Below, in pieces: positions 12,060 through 25,233 of a stretch of DNA of 64,000 bases. Numbering within the stretch: position 1 is the stretch's first letter; the number at the start of each line of letters is the position of its first letter. Source of the DNA: Cephalotus follicularis (taxonomy: Eukaryota > Streptophyta > Magnoliopsida > Oxalidales > Cephalotaceae); the NCBI GenBank assembly GCA_001972305.1, contig BDDD01005711.1, positions 56,997 to 120,996 of the forward strand. Direction: 5' to 3'. A program made the position numbers and the translations under genes. The notes under the pieces were generated by a model. That model made no database searches, was not told the origin of the DNA, and worked only from the letters and a program-made list of their open reading frames with translations.

Positions 12060-12850
12060 ATTTGACATAAATCCTTCACAACCTTTTGCATTGTTGATTA
12101 GGTCATTCTAGAGAGGCTAGATAAACACACTTGGTTAAGGATGGACTTTTGGACATCGAGGACGGGGAGTCCCTTCCAACGTGTACACCATGTTTTCTTG
12201 GGGTAATGACCAAATCTCTTATCGCCAATGATGGAGATAAGGTAGTGCACATATTGTAATATATCCACACTGACATTTGTGGCATAATTTCGGACAATGC
12301 ACGTGAAGGTTTTCACTACTTCATCACCTTCACGTGTGATAAGTCACGGTTTCGGTAAGCGTTTCGGGTGAAACACAAATCTGAATCGTTGGAAAGGGTT
12401 AAGAGATTTAGATATGAAGTAGCAATGCAAACGGGTAAACCCATTAAAGCATTACGCTCTGATTGGGGAAACGAATACCTGTCTGTAGAATTCTTGGGTT
12501 ATCTGAGAGGTAACAGAATTCTCTCTCTCAAATGGATCCTTCCTAGAACACCATACTGTGATGATGTATCCAAACGGAGGGAATTGACATTCGTGAATAT
12601 GTCAAATCCATTATGTCTTTTATTCATCTTCTTATCTCCTTCTGGGATTATGCGTTGCAGCGGCAGCGTAGATCCTAATCCGGATTCTTATGAAATCTGT
12701 CCCCTCCATATCTTTCAAGATATTAAATAGGAGAAAACCCAGCCTAAACCAAGAGGGTTAATAGTTGTCCAGCTTTTGTAAGAAGGCGAAAACCTTCTAA
12801 GCTGGAGGCGCGAGCGGATTGTTGCCGGTTTTGTGGGATATCCTAAGAAG
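12060..12850 (+). pseudogene. COP-A integrase, decayed
   Basis: Begins with a GAG-pre-integrase/HHCC zinc region (GHSREARINT-like, LVKDGLLDIEDGES, then CTPCFLG) at about 12085-12210. The core follows in another frame: YFITFTCDKSRF-like near 12310 and LRSDWGNEYLSVEFLGYL at about 12447-12500. Copia integrase carries out cDNA insertion. Several frameshifts separate the pieces. COP-B (22501-23735, minus) has the same domain order and is a good alignment partner, and COP-C repeats the zinc region. Confidence 0.82.
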
Positions 12851-14542
12851 TGCTTAGAATTTCATTTCAACCATCCTAGCAAAGAAATGATATTTGTTTT
12901 GCATACTGCAAAATTCCAAGAGGGAATACCTGTTTACAGGAAGCAGTGGGAGTAAGGTATAACTAAGTGAGTTACTACCAGGTGAAAGCCAACAGGCCGA
13001 TGAGGAATTAGAGGTGGAACCCTTTAAAGACAAGATTTGGGAAAGGATCCAAACCTGAGAAGGGATCTCAGTAAGGCACTCCTCGTGAAAGGAGATCGAC
13101 AAGATTTCAACAGCGTCTGAGAAATATGGTTTTCTCGCAAAAGGCACTGATAAATGTAAAGTCATCGATGATGACGAGGCTATTAGCTACAAAGAAAACA
13201 GTGAAGAGCACTATTTTCTAGACATGGCTGAGAGTCATGAAATCCGAAACGGACGCCATATATGTCAACCGAATATGGAACTTGGTTAATGATCTCATAG
13301 GTGGGTTGCCCAATGGTTGCATATATATCTTGAAGAGGAAGATAGGCGTTAATGGAAAAGGTTCAAACCTTTAAATCGTAATGATTAAGTCCATTCGGAT
13401 AATGCTTGTTATTGCCACTCGTTATGGATATAACAAATGGCAAAAGGATGTCAAGATGGCCTTCATTGAAGAACTATCTTGAAGAGGACATCTTAATGTC
13501 TCAAACCAAAGAGGTTTACATCCAAAGAGCACTAACACTGAGTGTGCAAGCTCCTAAGGTCTCTGTATGACCTTAAGCAAGAATCCCGTAGCTGAAACAT
13601 CTATTTTTGATTTCATCAAAAACGATGTTATGCCTTATGTCTACCGGAAATAGGATATCCCAGATATCACTTTCTTGCTAATATACATAGATAACATTCT
13701 ACACATTGGTAATGTTGTAGGCATGTTATAGTACAATTAACCAAGAACTTCTCCAAAAGGATTTGGGAGAGACTTACTACGTTTTGAGAATGAAGATCTT
13801 AAGAGTAGATCAAGTAGGTTGTTCGGACTTTCCAAAAGCCAATACATCAGTAGGATGCCTATATAGTATGGCCTTCTGAATTCCACATTTGGCTTACTGC
13901 CAATTAGCCAAGGAATTAATCTTTCCAAGAGGATGTTGAAAGAGACGTCAGAGTAAAGCGTTGCATGAATGGACTACCTTAAGCTTCGGCTAAAGGCTAC
14001 ATCATGCAATATCATACTAAGTACTAGGCCTGACATTGTACAAGCCTAAGGGTATGGCTAGTCCATTATCAGTTCAATCCCTGTGAAAGGCACTGGGAAT
14101 TGTCAAAGAGATCTGAGAGTGACTCAAGATTTCTTCTTGACATATAAAGAAAATAGTGAATTGAATAAGAGTTTTGCCGACTTTGATTTCATCTGTGATC
14201 TAGATGATCAAGACATCGTATCAGGATATGTGATTGCCCTGAACGAAGGTGCTGTGTGAGTTGGAAGAGTCTACAACAGTGGGATACTGTTGACTCAACC
14301 ATAGAATAAGAGTATGTTATAACCTATGATACCAAAAGGTTGTTGTTTAGTAGCGGAAGTTCATTGTGGAACTTCAAGTAGATCCATCTATCGTTCGTCC
14401 ATTTGTGTAGAGTGATGACGATACGGGGCCTTTGCACAGGCTATGGAATCCAGTCTCATTACCGTTCTAAACTTAAGCAATTGTATCATTATGTTATATG
14501 ATTCATGAGATCGTATATATTATCCTAGAGAGATTTGCGACG
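12851..14542 (+). pseudogene. COP-A RT and RNase H, decayed
   Basis: After the integrase tail (FCGISXEVLRIS-like, matching RFVGYPKE in COP-B) come pieces of copia RT: LPNGCIYILKRKIG near 13300, a W-Q-K-DVKMAFIEE stretch near 13437-13475 (the DVKTAFL box) and EEDILMSQTKE. Further broken segments at 13700-14500 are likely the rest of RT and RNase H. Many stops. The domain is cut at 14547 by sLTR-2 and resumes at 17803. Confidence 0.75.
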
Positions 14543-15639
14543 ATAGCTGTAACACCCCCGATTCGAAGGGAGTCGTTACGGTTCCTAATCCGAGACTAAA
14601 CATAATCTATCATAACATAGCTCAATTTATTTCCTTTTTATTTAATTTATTAACTTAGCATGTATTCCTATTTAACTATAAATCAAGGTTCGCCTTTATT
14701 CTTACTATCAAATTATTAACTCATCTTTTATTCAAAATTGCGTGATGGTTTAAACATAACATATATAATATAATAAACAGTCTGAAAACTTTATTCATAA
14801 TCTAAAACATAAACCAAAAGCTTAAACATAATTCTAAGTCATAAACTGAAAGGCATAATAATGTTCAAAAGGGGTCCCAACATGACCATAAAAATAACTA
14901 AACATCACCGAGTCCATCTCCTAAGTGATCCTAATCATAAGTGACATATTGCTCATCACACATTGCCCGCATGCTGTCCCAAAATACCTGCCGCATGGAA
15001 ACAAAAACGCGGCTGAGCAAACCTCAGTACGGATATAGAATCATAAAACATAAAACGATAATTTAAAAGATAAAAAAAAATACCTGAAATTTTAAATATC
15101 ATATACCTTACGCATAAAATAATTTAACATTATTTTCAAAAAGCGAAAGTACGTAATCATATAATCAATTCAAAATGAATATCTAATTTTCAAAGCGTTA
15201 TTCCATTTAAAAACATAATCCAAGTTCAAAACAATATCCAAATCAAACGTCAAGTTACTTTAACATCAACCAAGTTAAAGATTTTAAATTAAAAACTTAT
15301 TCGATTCCAAAATCTCATCATAGATATCCAAACATATAACAGAGACTTATCCGATTCCGAAATCTCATTACCGAGATCCAAAGCACATACACATATGCGA
15401 AGTTGCAAGGGGTTTGCAAGGCCCACATGCCAAACGAAAAGACGTGTACGACACTACACAATCAATCCCCAAAATCCGAATCCTTAACATATCATATACT
15501 AGGGTATACCCATACGCCTCTATCACAAAATCGGATCCATAAATCCACCTCATGGGATTTATTCAAAACAAAGAGAGACGCCGTAGTCGAATGACACTGC
15601 TACGGAAGTGTCATGTCCCCGTGCCTGGCCTACGACATG

Positions 15640-15658
15640 CCTATGGTACCTCCATAGG
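15640..15658. repeat. conserved LTR hairpin, G-C variant
   Basis: Stem CCTATGG, loop TACCT, stem CCATAGG. Counterpart of the hairpins at 4285, 36426 and 55606, with the same flanking CATG and GTGTCATGTCC. Confidence 0.78.
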
Positions 15659-15966
15659 TAGGAAATATCTCTGTGTATATCCTTATTCAAAAACATTGCT
15701 TTATTTCTAAAAACAATTTAAAAATGTGAACACATTTTCTAAACATTTTCTGGACATAGCAAAAATCATTACATAACATCAACTCATTTATTTTCAACTA
15801 TAAAGAGATGATCGCATCATATTTCTTAACATATCATAGCATAGAATAAAGTCAAGAACATTAATTTCGCAAAATGTCAACTGACCTTTATTTCAAAATT
15901 GTATCGAATCATAAAACATAGCCAAGTTCATAAAAAATTAAAACTGAATTTATTTCTTTAACAAAC

Positions 15967-16207
15967 CAGTAGGAGGGTATCAAGGAACGAAAAATCCGTA
16001 CAAAAACATATTTTAATTCATTTCAGTAAGACCGAAGGAATAAGCCAAAGAGCAGAAAATCCGTACGTTATTCATAGAGTAATACTATCTTTTTACCATA
16101 ATAAAAACAGTAGGAGGGTATCAAGGAACGACACATCCGTACAAAAACATATTTTAATTCATTTCAGTAAGACCGAAGGAATAAGCCAAAGAGCAGAAAA
16201 TCCGTAC
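15967..16207. repeat. 141 bp tandem duplication
   Basis: CAGTAGGAGGGTATCAAGG begins at 15967 and again at 16108; about 100 bp after each start are nearly identical, ending GCAGAAAATCCGTAC. A third, shorter relic of the unit tail is at 16252-16276. Confidence 0.9.
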
Positions 16208-16491
16208 TTTAATCATAAAAAGTAAAACGGAACAGTTTCAATAAAATCAGATAGCCAAAGAACAGAAAATCCGTACCTTAAGCGATCACAAAATAACTTT
16301 ACGAATTGATCAACAATTTCTAATTGTCCCACGTAGCACACAAATCTAAAAGGTGCAATATCATTCATATAAGCACTCAACAATCACATCCAAACATCAA
16401 ACAGTAACTTAATAGTGTTTAAAACAGACTCCAAATCATTAGATGAACAAACGGATTACAAAACTTAAAGCCAGAAAATTCACTGGACAAT

Positions 16492-16665
16492 TCCAGTCGA
16501 CTGTATCAAGATCTAGTCGACTACTCATAGGGTGGCAGTTGACTACATAACATAGGCAGCCGACTACTCATACTAGGTTGAATCCAGTCGACTGTGACAG
16601 GGGTCTAGTCGACTGTGCAAGGCAAAACAGTCTACTGTTTCAAGAGGCAGTCGACTGTTCTGGGC
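16492..16665. repeat. AGTCGACT palindrome array, sLTR-2
   Basis: About eight sites in 170 bp: five exact GTCGAC cores (near 16497, 16516, 16578, 16608 and 16650) and decayed forms such as GTTGAC, GCCGAC and GTCTAC. Flanks are CAGTCGACTG or TAGTCGACTA. Confidence 0.88.
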
Positions 16666-17802
16666 GACAGAACAGCCAAAATCTAACAATCCTATGCCAA
16701 TTTTCTGTCAAAATCATTGTTATCACTTTTCCAGATAACCTTAAACACTTACTTAGGTCTTATGTGACTTAACAGTTGCATTTAAACTTCCTGAATCAAA
16801 AGTTCATGCAATGGGTGATCTTTCTTTAAGGAGAAGCAATTTCAATTTGTTGCATGCATGCTTGTATGATCAAGTTTTCTGTCATTAATCATTATCCTTA
16901 ATCAAAACTAGTATGTATCATCTACCTAATGCATGTTGACAGGTCCAGTAGCCATGATAGCAAAAAATCAAACAAACCACACTAGCAACCACAAGAAATA
17001 GAATTGGATAACAATAAAACCAAAACTAAATGCTAAACTAAAACAATGGAAGATAACAAACCTGATTGTATGAACAAAGAAGCATAAGACATGCTCCAAG
17101 TTATGCAATTAGGCTACCAAGACAGAGATAAACAATGGAGGCACAACAATGGACATATAGCATACATATACAATATGGGAAAGGTAATTTAGGTCATGGT
17201 AATGCAGAAAAGGAATCCAAATCTGATAAAATGTGGAAATAGGGGATAATTTTGGGATTGAAGGTGAGAGTTAAGGAAAGAAATCAGTTTGTGAGGAGGA
17301 AGAAGGAAGAAAAACGGGAGAGAGAGGGAAGAAATAGGAAACTAAGTCTTTTATTCCAAAATAAGGATTTTAGTTCTTAAATAAATAATTTTGCCATTTA
17401 TAACAATAAAACTGATTTAAACTAATTTACAATACAATGAAATTAATTCATTTAATTTTACTTATTCACGTACATAGTCCAACCAATATTCAACAGCCCG
17501 AAATTAACGTCTTTAAGCCTAAAACATAAAAGCCCAATTTGATATTGCCATAATACATTTATTTTATTTCCAAATAAAATACTTTTGTCATTTTCATAAT
17601 AAAACAAATTTTCATTCTTTTAAAATTACAATAAAACTAATATTAGTTATCCATGTACATATTCTTTCAATATCCCAAAAGTCCAATTTAAAATCATATC
17701 GCCCGAACACAAGATCCCATAATAAAAAAAATAGGCCATTATAATAACAAAATAAATACTGATCCGAAAATATGCACACGAAAATCGGGGTATTACAATA
17801 GC

Positions 17803-17916
17803 AAATTTTTGCAGACCCACTGACCAATGCCATGAGCATTAGTAGTACTGAAGCGACAACGGAAGTGCGACTGGCTTAGGCTAAAGGTATTCGTGGCTTT
17901 AGGGCCAAGTAGAGAT
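17803..17916 (+). pseudogene. COP-A pol tail and purine tract
   Basis: Continuation of COP-A after sLTR-2, with a degenerate RNase H end and the purine-rich stretch GCCAAGTAGAGA immediately before the 3' LTR, similar to the usual copia CAAGTGGGAGA tract. Confidence 0.7.
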
Positions 17917-20352
17917 TGTTAGAGTATGGGTGTCCCTGCATGCCACGAGGTGGCTCTGCATAAATATATATGTATGTATGAGATGTACTCCTTAACTGGA
18001 GATATCTCTTTCAGCCACGGGGCGGCTGCATGTGTGTATATTACACTTTCTATTTATATAATCTAAATTCCTATTCGTGTTTTATAGTGCATATTCAATC
18101 AACAATGGCAACCCGCTATATGTATATCCCTAACCATCTCAATGGATCGGGTGATCACCATGTCATCCGAGTACACATATAGTGCCCTGTCGTTCGAGGG
18201 GTTGGATCTCATGCCTGAGAGGTTATGAGAATGAGATCCTTACTACCTTCTGACAGAACGTTCCAAGTCATAGGTTCACTTTCTTAGGGAAATTGTTGAA
18301 CCGTAAAGACTTGCCGTATTATGCTTGCTCCCGGGTTATGTGGAAGATGGACCATCTCATTACCATTTGGATTTATCCTAAAGCATAATGCAGGGATTGT
18401 GCTAAGGAGCATGAGGCTGAACAGACCCACCATACGAAACCTCTTTGGAAAGTCATACCTATGTCAATAGGATTCCTATAGTCTTGATAGTGTATAGTCT
18501 ATGGTGACTAGTAGACCATTCATGGAGCTACGTTGTATCGTTAGACCTGAGCGGCTGGCATGCGTTGTGTTGTGACTGCTTGGCTTTGATTTCTGCCTTC
18601 CCTAGCACTAGCCACATGCTGGCAAAAGGGTTGTCTTTAGGCCTTGTGGAAGCTTCATTGAGATGTATGGGCGAGTTTGCAATAAGGGATCGTCACACTC
18701 GTATGAAGGGTGACCAAATCTATATTATTTATGTCCGTTGAGACTCATAAAACCCTGATCAGGTATAGGCAGACTGGAAAAGGGGTTTTCGGGGATGTTT
18801 GACAAAAGTCTCAATGCGTACATAAATTTATAGTTATCGCGACTTTACCTAGGGGTTACATTATTCCGAACCTTAGGTCGCGGTCGGAGCTAAGTATGAC
18901 GTAGAATACATGACACATATGCCTTTGACTTGATAAAGTACTGGTTTAACCGGATGTTGACTTATAGACGTAGTTGATTCTACGGATCCGGGGGGTGATG
19001 GGATTCACACCAGGGCTGTTTTAATAGTCGGGGACTATTGGGATAGTCGTACCAGAACTCATGGGATGTTCTGAGAAATTTATAGTCATACCGGATTAAA
19101 ACCGGGCTTTCAGGTCCCACATGATTATTGGAAAAGCGATACATGCTACACACATGCTAGCTTGGTGGGAAATCTGGGTTTAACTAGTATATATTAATTT
19201 GGCATTAGTGGTTTATTTATTTATTTAAATTTACCACTGTATTGTCAAATTGATATATTAAGAGAAACCACAGTGGGAGTATGTTTAACACACGATGTGC
19301 GGGGCACATACTTTAAACTAAAGAGATTTATTATATGTTTAGAATATATAGAAAGAGACAAAACAATTTTTTTGACTAAGTCAAAATTGACACACCACCC
19401 TTTTTTGCGCACGGGTCACACGAAAAAGGAGAGAGACTCACGCTACGCGTGCACCAGCGCCTAGAGCGCGCTACCTGTCTAGAGAAGACGATGCGGCGAC
19501 GTCGGTGGCCGGGGAAAGAGGCCGACTTTCATCCACGGTAAGCCTCTCTCTCTTTCTCCCCCGTTTTCCTCTTTTCTCTCTCTCTGGTTTGGACCCGACG
19601 CTTTTTGAGTCTTCCCACTGCCAGCGTCTCTTCTGCTGTCGACAGTCATCGTAGATGGAGCCAAGCTTTGGCTCTACCCACCTTGACCCTAGTTTAGGCT
19701 TTTCCCGGTGTTTTCCGGTGCGTTTGTGGCCGGATTCATTTTGTTGAGTCGACTCTACCGAGTCGACTCACTGTGTGCCGTGACTTGGCATTCCACGTCG
19801 AGTCACGGCGAGTCTCAACCACCAGTGCGTTTGTTTGGGTGTTGACGTCCACATATGTCGCCGCCGGTCAATGACGCGTTGACCGAGTCGCACTGAGTCT
19901 GAACTCAGTGAGTCACTGCCGCTGTTCACCACCGTCCGGGGCACTTCTCGCACTGTCTCCACCAGAAACAAGTAGATAGGAGCTTCACGAGTCTGTTGGT
20001 GTCATGGTTGAATTTTTCGTGGACGGGCCAGAAACCGGCAGTAGAGCTGGTAACCGGCAATTGCTTTGGAAAGCGTGTAGCGGCAAAGTGATGGAGCCGC
20101 CAATGTTGGTATGGTTCCTAATCTTATGTTTTTTTTCTGTTGTGTACCGAATCAGTTTTGGTAATGTGGATGTATGCTTGACTTTTCTTTTTGTTCGATT
20201 GAATATTAAACGGAGATCCTAATCGCATAGATTTTGGTAGTAAGATGTATGTGTGACCTTGACTTCGTGTCTTGGTGTTTTTGAAAAATTAAAATTATAC
20301 ACACTTGCATCCTAGACCCAAAATCGACCGTGACCCCTCCCGGGTTCCAATA
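17917..20352 (+). repeat. COP-A 3' LTR
   Basis: 2436 bp, TGTTAGAGTA to GGTTCCAATA. It aligns with the 5' LTR once sLTR-1 is removed. Two adjacent GAGTCGACTC palindromes lie at 19743-19773. No protein-coding signal. Confidence 0.94.
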
Positions 20353-20357
20353 GTAAG

Positions 20358-22188
20358 TTTTCCTCTGTATGTCATTATGCTCGAATATTGTTTATTCTAA
20401 AGCAATTTAAAACATACATATGTATACTGTCTCCAGACATATCTGAAATTATTTAATAAGTATCACCAACATACTTTCATAAAAGACATATCCGAAATCA
20501 TAATCTTATATGTATCCGAAAATTTAACATACTCCCGAAAGCGAAAGTCATGTTCATTTACATATTTTCGATGGTGAAAACCATGTTCGTGTAATATGTT
20601 TTCTATAGTGAAAATCATGCACTGATTACAAAATCAGTAATATTATCTTAAATAATAAAAAAAAATTTATTCAAATAGAACTGAATATCCGACAATGAAA
20701 AATCCATTCCAACACAAACATAGAATAGCCAAGAATAAGAAATATGTGTACCTTAGCCGATCAAAAACTAAACAAACACGAATACAGAACAAAAGCAAAC
20801 AAAGAGTATCCTAATCTCTACCACAGATGATATCAAAACCTAATCAGATTAATCCAAGCATTACCATAATGCACGAAACAAAAATATCAAACTGCCAGAG
20901 TTAAGCGTCGACGTTTAACTATCGACGTCGACGGTTTCAATGCATGAAAGAACAAGGCGCTTAGCAAGGCGTCGACTAACACATAGCATAACACAGTGGA
21001 AAGCGTCAACGTTTAAAGAAAGGCATCAACGTTTAAAGAAAGGCTTCGATGGTTTAGACATAACAGTATACGCTAAAACACATGCATGGTGTTTTAATAC
21101 TGATTTTACACATGAAGGCGTCGACGCTTATGATAGGCGTCGACGCTTAACGTCGAAAACATGATACCCAGTGCAGAAAATTAGTTGAATAACCATGGCT
21201 ATAATCCTATTTTCTCTTACACATCATCAAACAATGGTATGTATAGGTTCTAAAACATGTTTTCTATGCATGAAATTATCAGTATACATATATATTAATG
21301 CATGATCATGGACAACATACCATAGACAAGTTGCATATATTATTAATAACTTGAAGATATTTCTTAACAGATAGAATGGATGATCAAAATCTCGTTTCTT
21401 TAACCATTAATCATAAAACAGTGATATGTAGGAGTTCTGAAACATGGTTTCCTTACTTCTAAACATCAGTATAACAAGTTATGCATAAAATCCCATTGAT
21501 GAACAAATAAAACAATAACGGTAGTATTTTTATCTCAAACAGGCCTCTAAAATCATGGTCAAAACAAATTCTAGGATGTTTTTAACACAAACTAATGATT
21601 GATTACAGGACTTCGTAACATAAACTATAAGTTTCATGCAGAAGGTACCTTCAAAAGACGTCAAAAAGATGAAGAACAAAGCTGACAAAGTTACTGCTCT
21701 GGTGTGCTTTTAAAACAAAATATGCAGATAGTTTTGAAGAATAATGCATGTAGTAATCAATTTTAAAACCAAGAAAACGTGTAAAGTTAATGACACGATC
21801 GTGTAACTAAAAGACTTCCTTTTATGCAGATACGAATTCAGTCAAAGAATGAAAATCGGATCAATAAAAAATGGCAAGAATCTCTTCTTCCATACAAAGT
21901 CACCATCGAAAAAGATAAGGAAAACCGACTTAAGCATCGACGATATACTGAAAGCGTCGACAGTTAAACCTTTAAAAGTCAAATGTGTCAATGTCAAGAC
22001 TATGGGCGTTGACGTGTACACCGTGACAAAGCGTCAATGTTTCTAATGAAGGCGCCGACGCTTTGTGCCCCAAAAACAAAATAAAGAAATTCCAAATTAA
22101 AAACCGACAATCCAAAACAATGAACATAATAGATTACATAAACATAACATGACACAGTAAAATGTAGGCATAATGACGGGATATTACA
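20358..22188 (-). repeat. GYP-A 5' LTR, 5' portion
   Basis: Continuation of the LTR beyond COP-A, ending at TATTACA next to COP-B. Its last 212 bp equal the window start. It holds C-GTCGAC-G palindrome clusters. Confidence 0.92.
20905..22065. repeat. CGTCGACG palindrome clusters, GYP-A LTR
   Basis: Two clusters, at about 20905-21155 and 21935-22065. Sites read GCGTCGAC or GTCGACG, often as AAGCGTCGACG or GTCGACGCTTA, with decayed GCGTCAACG and GCGTTGACG. The second cluster is repeated at 8-85 in the other LTR. Confidence 0.87.
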
Positions 22189-23917
22189 TCAACCCCTCGG
22201 GTTGGGACATATAAATGTCCTCTTCAAGACCTCCTCTCAAAACTACCGTCTTGACATCCATTTGCCATATCTCATTATCATAAAGAGCGACAATCGCAAG
22301 CAAAATCTGAATGGATTTAAGCATGGTGACAGCTGAGAATTTCTCAGTATAGTCGACACCATGTCCCTGTCTATATCCTTTCACCACTAATTGAGCTTTA
22401 TATGTCTTGATTTTTCCATCTGTATTCATATTCCTTTTGAAAATCCATTTGCAGCCAATAGGCACTATGCCTTCGGGTGCTTCAACCAAATTCTAAACCT
22501 GGTTGGAGTACATGGAATCCATTTCAGATTTCATGGCTCCTATCCATACCTCAGATTCAGTGCTCTGCACTGCCCCCTGATATCTGGTAGGCTCGTCGTC
22601 TTCAACGACGTTGACCCCATCAGTACCATCAATGAGGAAACCATACATATTAGGTGCTAATGAAATCCGTCCTGATCTCATCAATGGAGTTTTTCCTAAC
22701 TGAGATCCATTCTCAGCTTGAGATCCAATCTCAACTGTGTCTGTTGAAGGACCAACCCCCAACCCCTCCATTTCCTGCGTGGTCTCTACGTATGGCAACT
22801 CCTTGAGTTACACATGACTCCCACTGTTTCCTTCAAGAAGGTATTCCTTCTCTAGGAACATAACATTTTGAGAAACAAATATCCTTTGTTCCCTAAGACG
22901 GTAGAAATAGTATCCTTTGGTTTCTTTAGGATACCCCACAAACCTGCAACGGTCCGATCGCGTTTCCAGCTTATTTGTATCAAGCCTCTTGACATATGAC
23001 AGACAACCCCAAACCTTTAAATGGCTCAGGCTGGGTTTCCTTCCTGACCATACCAGGTATTGGGTGAAGGGCACGGATTTTGAAAAAATTCGATTCAAGA
23101 TATAGGCAGTTGTATCTAGGGCGTATCCCTAGAGATAGGTGGGAAGGTTAGTAAAAGACATCATAGATCGAACCATGTACAACAAGGTCTGATTGCTCCT
23201 TTCGGACACACCATTATGTTGTGGTGTTCCAGAAGGTGTCCACTGAGAGAGAATTCTGTTATCTCTAAGATAACCTAGGAATTTAGCTGACATGTACTCG
23301 CCATCTTTGTCCGACCGAAGTATTTTAATCAGCAAACCAGTCTACTTTTCTACTTCAAGTCTGAACCCCTTGAATATCTCAAAGGATTCTGACTTATGTC
23401 AAATCAGATACACATAACCAAACCTAGATAAATCATCGATAAATGTTATGAAATATATATAACCCCTTTGTGCACTGAATGACATAGGACCATAGACGTC
23501 AGTATGGACTAACCCCAGTAAGTCCATTGCCCTTTCTTCTTCCCCAGAGAAGAGAGATTTGGTCATCTTTCCCAATAAGCAGGATTTACACGATGGATAG
23601 GACTCCATGTCCTGGATATCCAAAAGATTATCCTTAACCAACTGTGTAAGCCTGGCATCACTATGATGTCGTAGTCTACAGTGCTAAGTATATGTTTTGT
23701 TCAACTCAGTTTCTCTATGTCTTTTCTTATTACTTTGCTCAATGGACAGGATTTTAGATTGTACAGTATTCAAAACAAATAATCCATTGTCGATAAAACC
23801 ATTACCAACACAAACATTTTTTGAAAATACAAAACATTGAATGTCTTGGAATCTGTGTTCCAAGCCCAAATTACATAAGTATGAAACACTTATAATATTT
23901 CTTACAATGTTCAGCAC
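22189..23917 (-). pseudogene. COP-B protease end, integrase and RT start
   Basis: On the minus strand, 5' to 3': protease tail (RNIISVSYLCNLG) near 23850-23917; integrase zinc region (LVKDNLLDIQDMES, CKSCLLGKMTKSLF) near 23560-23650; core with HTDVYGPM, YFITFIDDLSRFGY, LRSDKDGEYMSAKFLGYL and GTPQHNGVSERSNQTLL; integrase C-terminus (VWGCLSYVKR, RFVGYPKETKGYYFY); then RT (PIGCKWIFKRN, YKAQLVVKGYRQ, GVDYTEKFSAV, IWQMDVKTVVL, EDIYMSQPEG). Only a few stops or shifts (near 23100, 23340-23398, 22800 and 22490), so it is better preserved than COP-A. Confidence 0.9.
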
Positions 23918-23936
23918 ATAATAACATGGATCAAGA
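22189..23936 (-). mobile_element. COP-B: Ty1/copia remnant, minus strand
   Basis: Internal part of a copia element, cut on the left by GYP-A (in RT just after the QPEG box) and on the right by LTR-X (in the protease end). No LTR of it is visible. It is related to COP-A and COP-C. This is the older layer into which the gypsy elements went. Confidence 0.88.
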
Positions 23937-24599
23937 TGTAACGCCCCAGAATTTCATAAATAATTATTATGAAATTGGTGCTTGTATGATCATAATAAAA
24001 CCGATATAGGCCCGAAATGATAAAAGGGCATTCCGCATTGAAGCCGCAATTATGTTGCCCAAAATGGCTATTAAAGCCTATTTTTAATGCGCGACCGTAA
24101 AGCCAAGTGTTCGCATTATTATTTTGATTATTTTGGTGGGTGTTCTAATAATTAATATCGCAAATTGCGGATTAAACGGGACCCAGACCTTAGTATTTTG
24201 GCTGGTAAATACTAAAGGGAAGACAAAAGAATAAAGGGAAAGGGAGAACACATGGGCTCATAAGGCACCCGTGTGTGAAAAAGCAAGAGTCGCGAGAGAG
24301 AGAGAGATGCAGCGGGAGAGAGCCAGGGAGAGAAACGGGGAGAGGTCACCGTGGACGATGCTTGAGCCAGCCAACTGACCGGGAGAGCACATCGGTCATC
24401 GCAGGACCTCCAGCCGACGGTAACTTCTCCTTTCCTCTTCTCTTTTCCTTCTTTTTCTCTTCTCTTTCCCCAATGTTTTCGCCTCTGCCGTGCATTTCAC
24501 CGCCGGTTAGCGTCACGGATGGTGCCCGTCTTCATCTAGAAGGCTAGCTTTGCCTGTTTTGACCACCGTTGAGGCGTATCTCGGCCGAAATCACTTGGC

Positions 24600-24626
24600 T
24601 GAGTCGACTCAGTGAGTTGACTCACT
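24600..24626. repeat. GAGTCGACTC palindrome, LTR-X
   Basis: TGAGTCGACTCA followed by GTGAGTTGACTCAC, the second with the central C read as T. Same form as in the COP-A LTR. Confidence 0.8.
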
Positions 24627-25233
24627 GCCGCCTAAGACACGGCGTTTGGCGCCAAGTCTCGGCGAGTTTTCGGCAGTGACGTGAATGATTGTAGATTTTG
24701 TGGCATTTTTGGGTGGTGGCCGAAGTGGTGGAAGTCGGACGAGTCAACTAAGTGAGTTGCAACTCGTTGTTGGCAGTGACGTGGCATTCAGTGCCGATTC
24801 ACGGTGAGTCTTGAGCCAGTTTGAGTATACTGTTCAATGTGAAACCCGTTTATGGGTGTTGCGCAAGCGGGGTGAGTCGGTCAAACATTTGGTCGGCGCT
24901 CCGATTACGACAATGCTAGTTTCTGTGTGTTGAGCATAATGAGAACGTATTTTTGTGTAGTGTGTGTGTGGAAATTGGATTTGGCAGTGAGGAACTGATC
25001 AATAGACAATAACCAGATTCGGTTCAACGGTTATTGGGAAAGGTTCGGCAATTCAACCTGCGGCTCGACTGTAAGGACCCAAATTTCCATGTAAGATATT
25101 AATGATGTTTGCTATTGTGTAATTGGCAGATATTTCAAGGGACCCGTAGTATGACCCTACGCTCGGGGAGTACGGGGGTAAATGTCAGGTTAAAAACGTC
25201 AATCTAAAAGGCTAAGAGTTGACAAAACTGTCT

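Larger units (their letters stand above)
14548..17797 (-). mobile_element. sLTR-2: 3.25 kb solo gypsy LTR in COP-A pol
   Basis: Target duplication ATAGC at 14543-14547 and 17798-17802; ends TGTAACACCCCCG and GGGGTATTACA on the plus strand, i.e. TGTAATACCCC ... GGGTGTTACA on the coding strand. It shares the block around 14988-15040 and the hairpin at 15640 with GYP-A and GYP-C LTRs and has the same orientation as GYP-A. No internal gene is seen, so it is a solo LTR of a GYP-A/GYP-C relative. It holds an internal 141 bp duplication and a GTCGAC palindrome array. Confidence 0.92.
4307..20352 (+). mobile_element. COP-A: Ty1/copia element nested in GYP-A LTR
   Basis: Plus-strand copia element with LTRs 4307-9530 and 17917-20352 (TGTTAGAG ... 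CCAACA; the right end reads CCAATA). The flanks are GTAAT at 4302-4306 and GTAAG at 20353-20357, a 5 bp target duplication with one change. Order is PBS, gag, protease, integrase, RT/RNase H, purine tract, as in Ty1/copia. Two solo LTRs (5432-8234 and 14548-17797) inserted later. All coding parts are broken. Without the insertions it is about 10 kb with LTRs of about 2.42 kb, long for copia and suggestive of a Sire/Maximus-like lineage, though that placement is uncertain. Confidence 0.93.
1..22188 (-). mobile_element. GYP-A: Ty3/gypsy chromovirus, 5' LTR split by COP-A
   Basis: Minus-strand LTR retrotransposon. Bases 1-212 match 21977-22188 closely, so these are the same LTR end seen twice. 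Between them lie polypurine tract, chromodomain/integrase, RNase H, RT, gag and primer site in the order expected for the minus strand. The 5' LTR (3448-4306 plus 20358-22188, about 2.7 kb) is interrupted by COP-A. The internal region is only about 3.2 kb because gag is fused to RT by deletion. The left LTR extends out of the window, so the target duplication cannot be tested. Pol is closely similar to that of GYP-C, so both belong to one family. Confidence 0.93.
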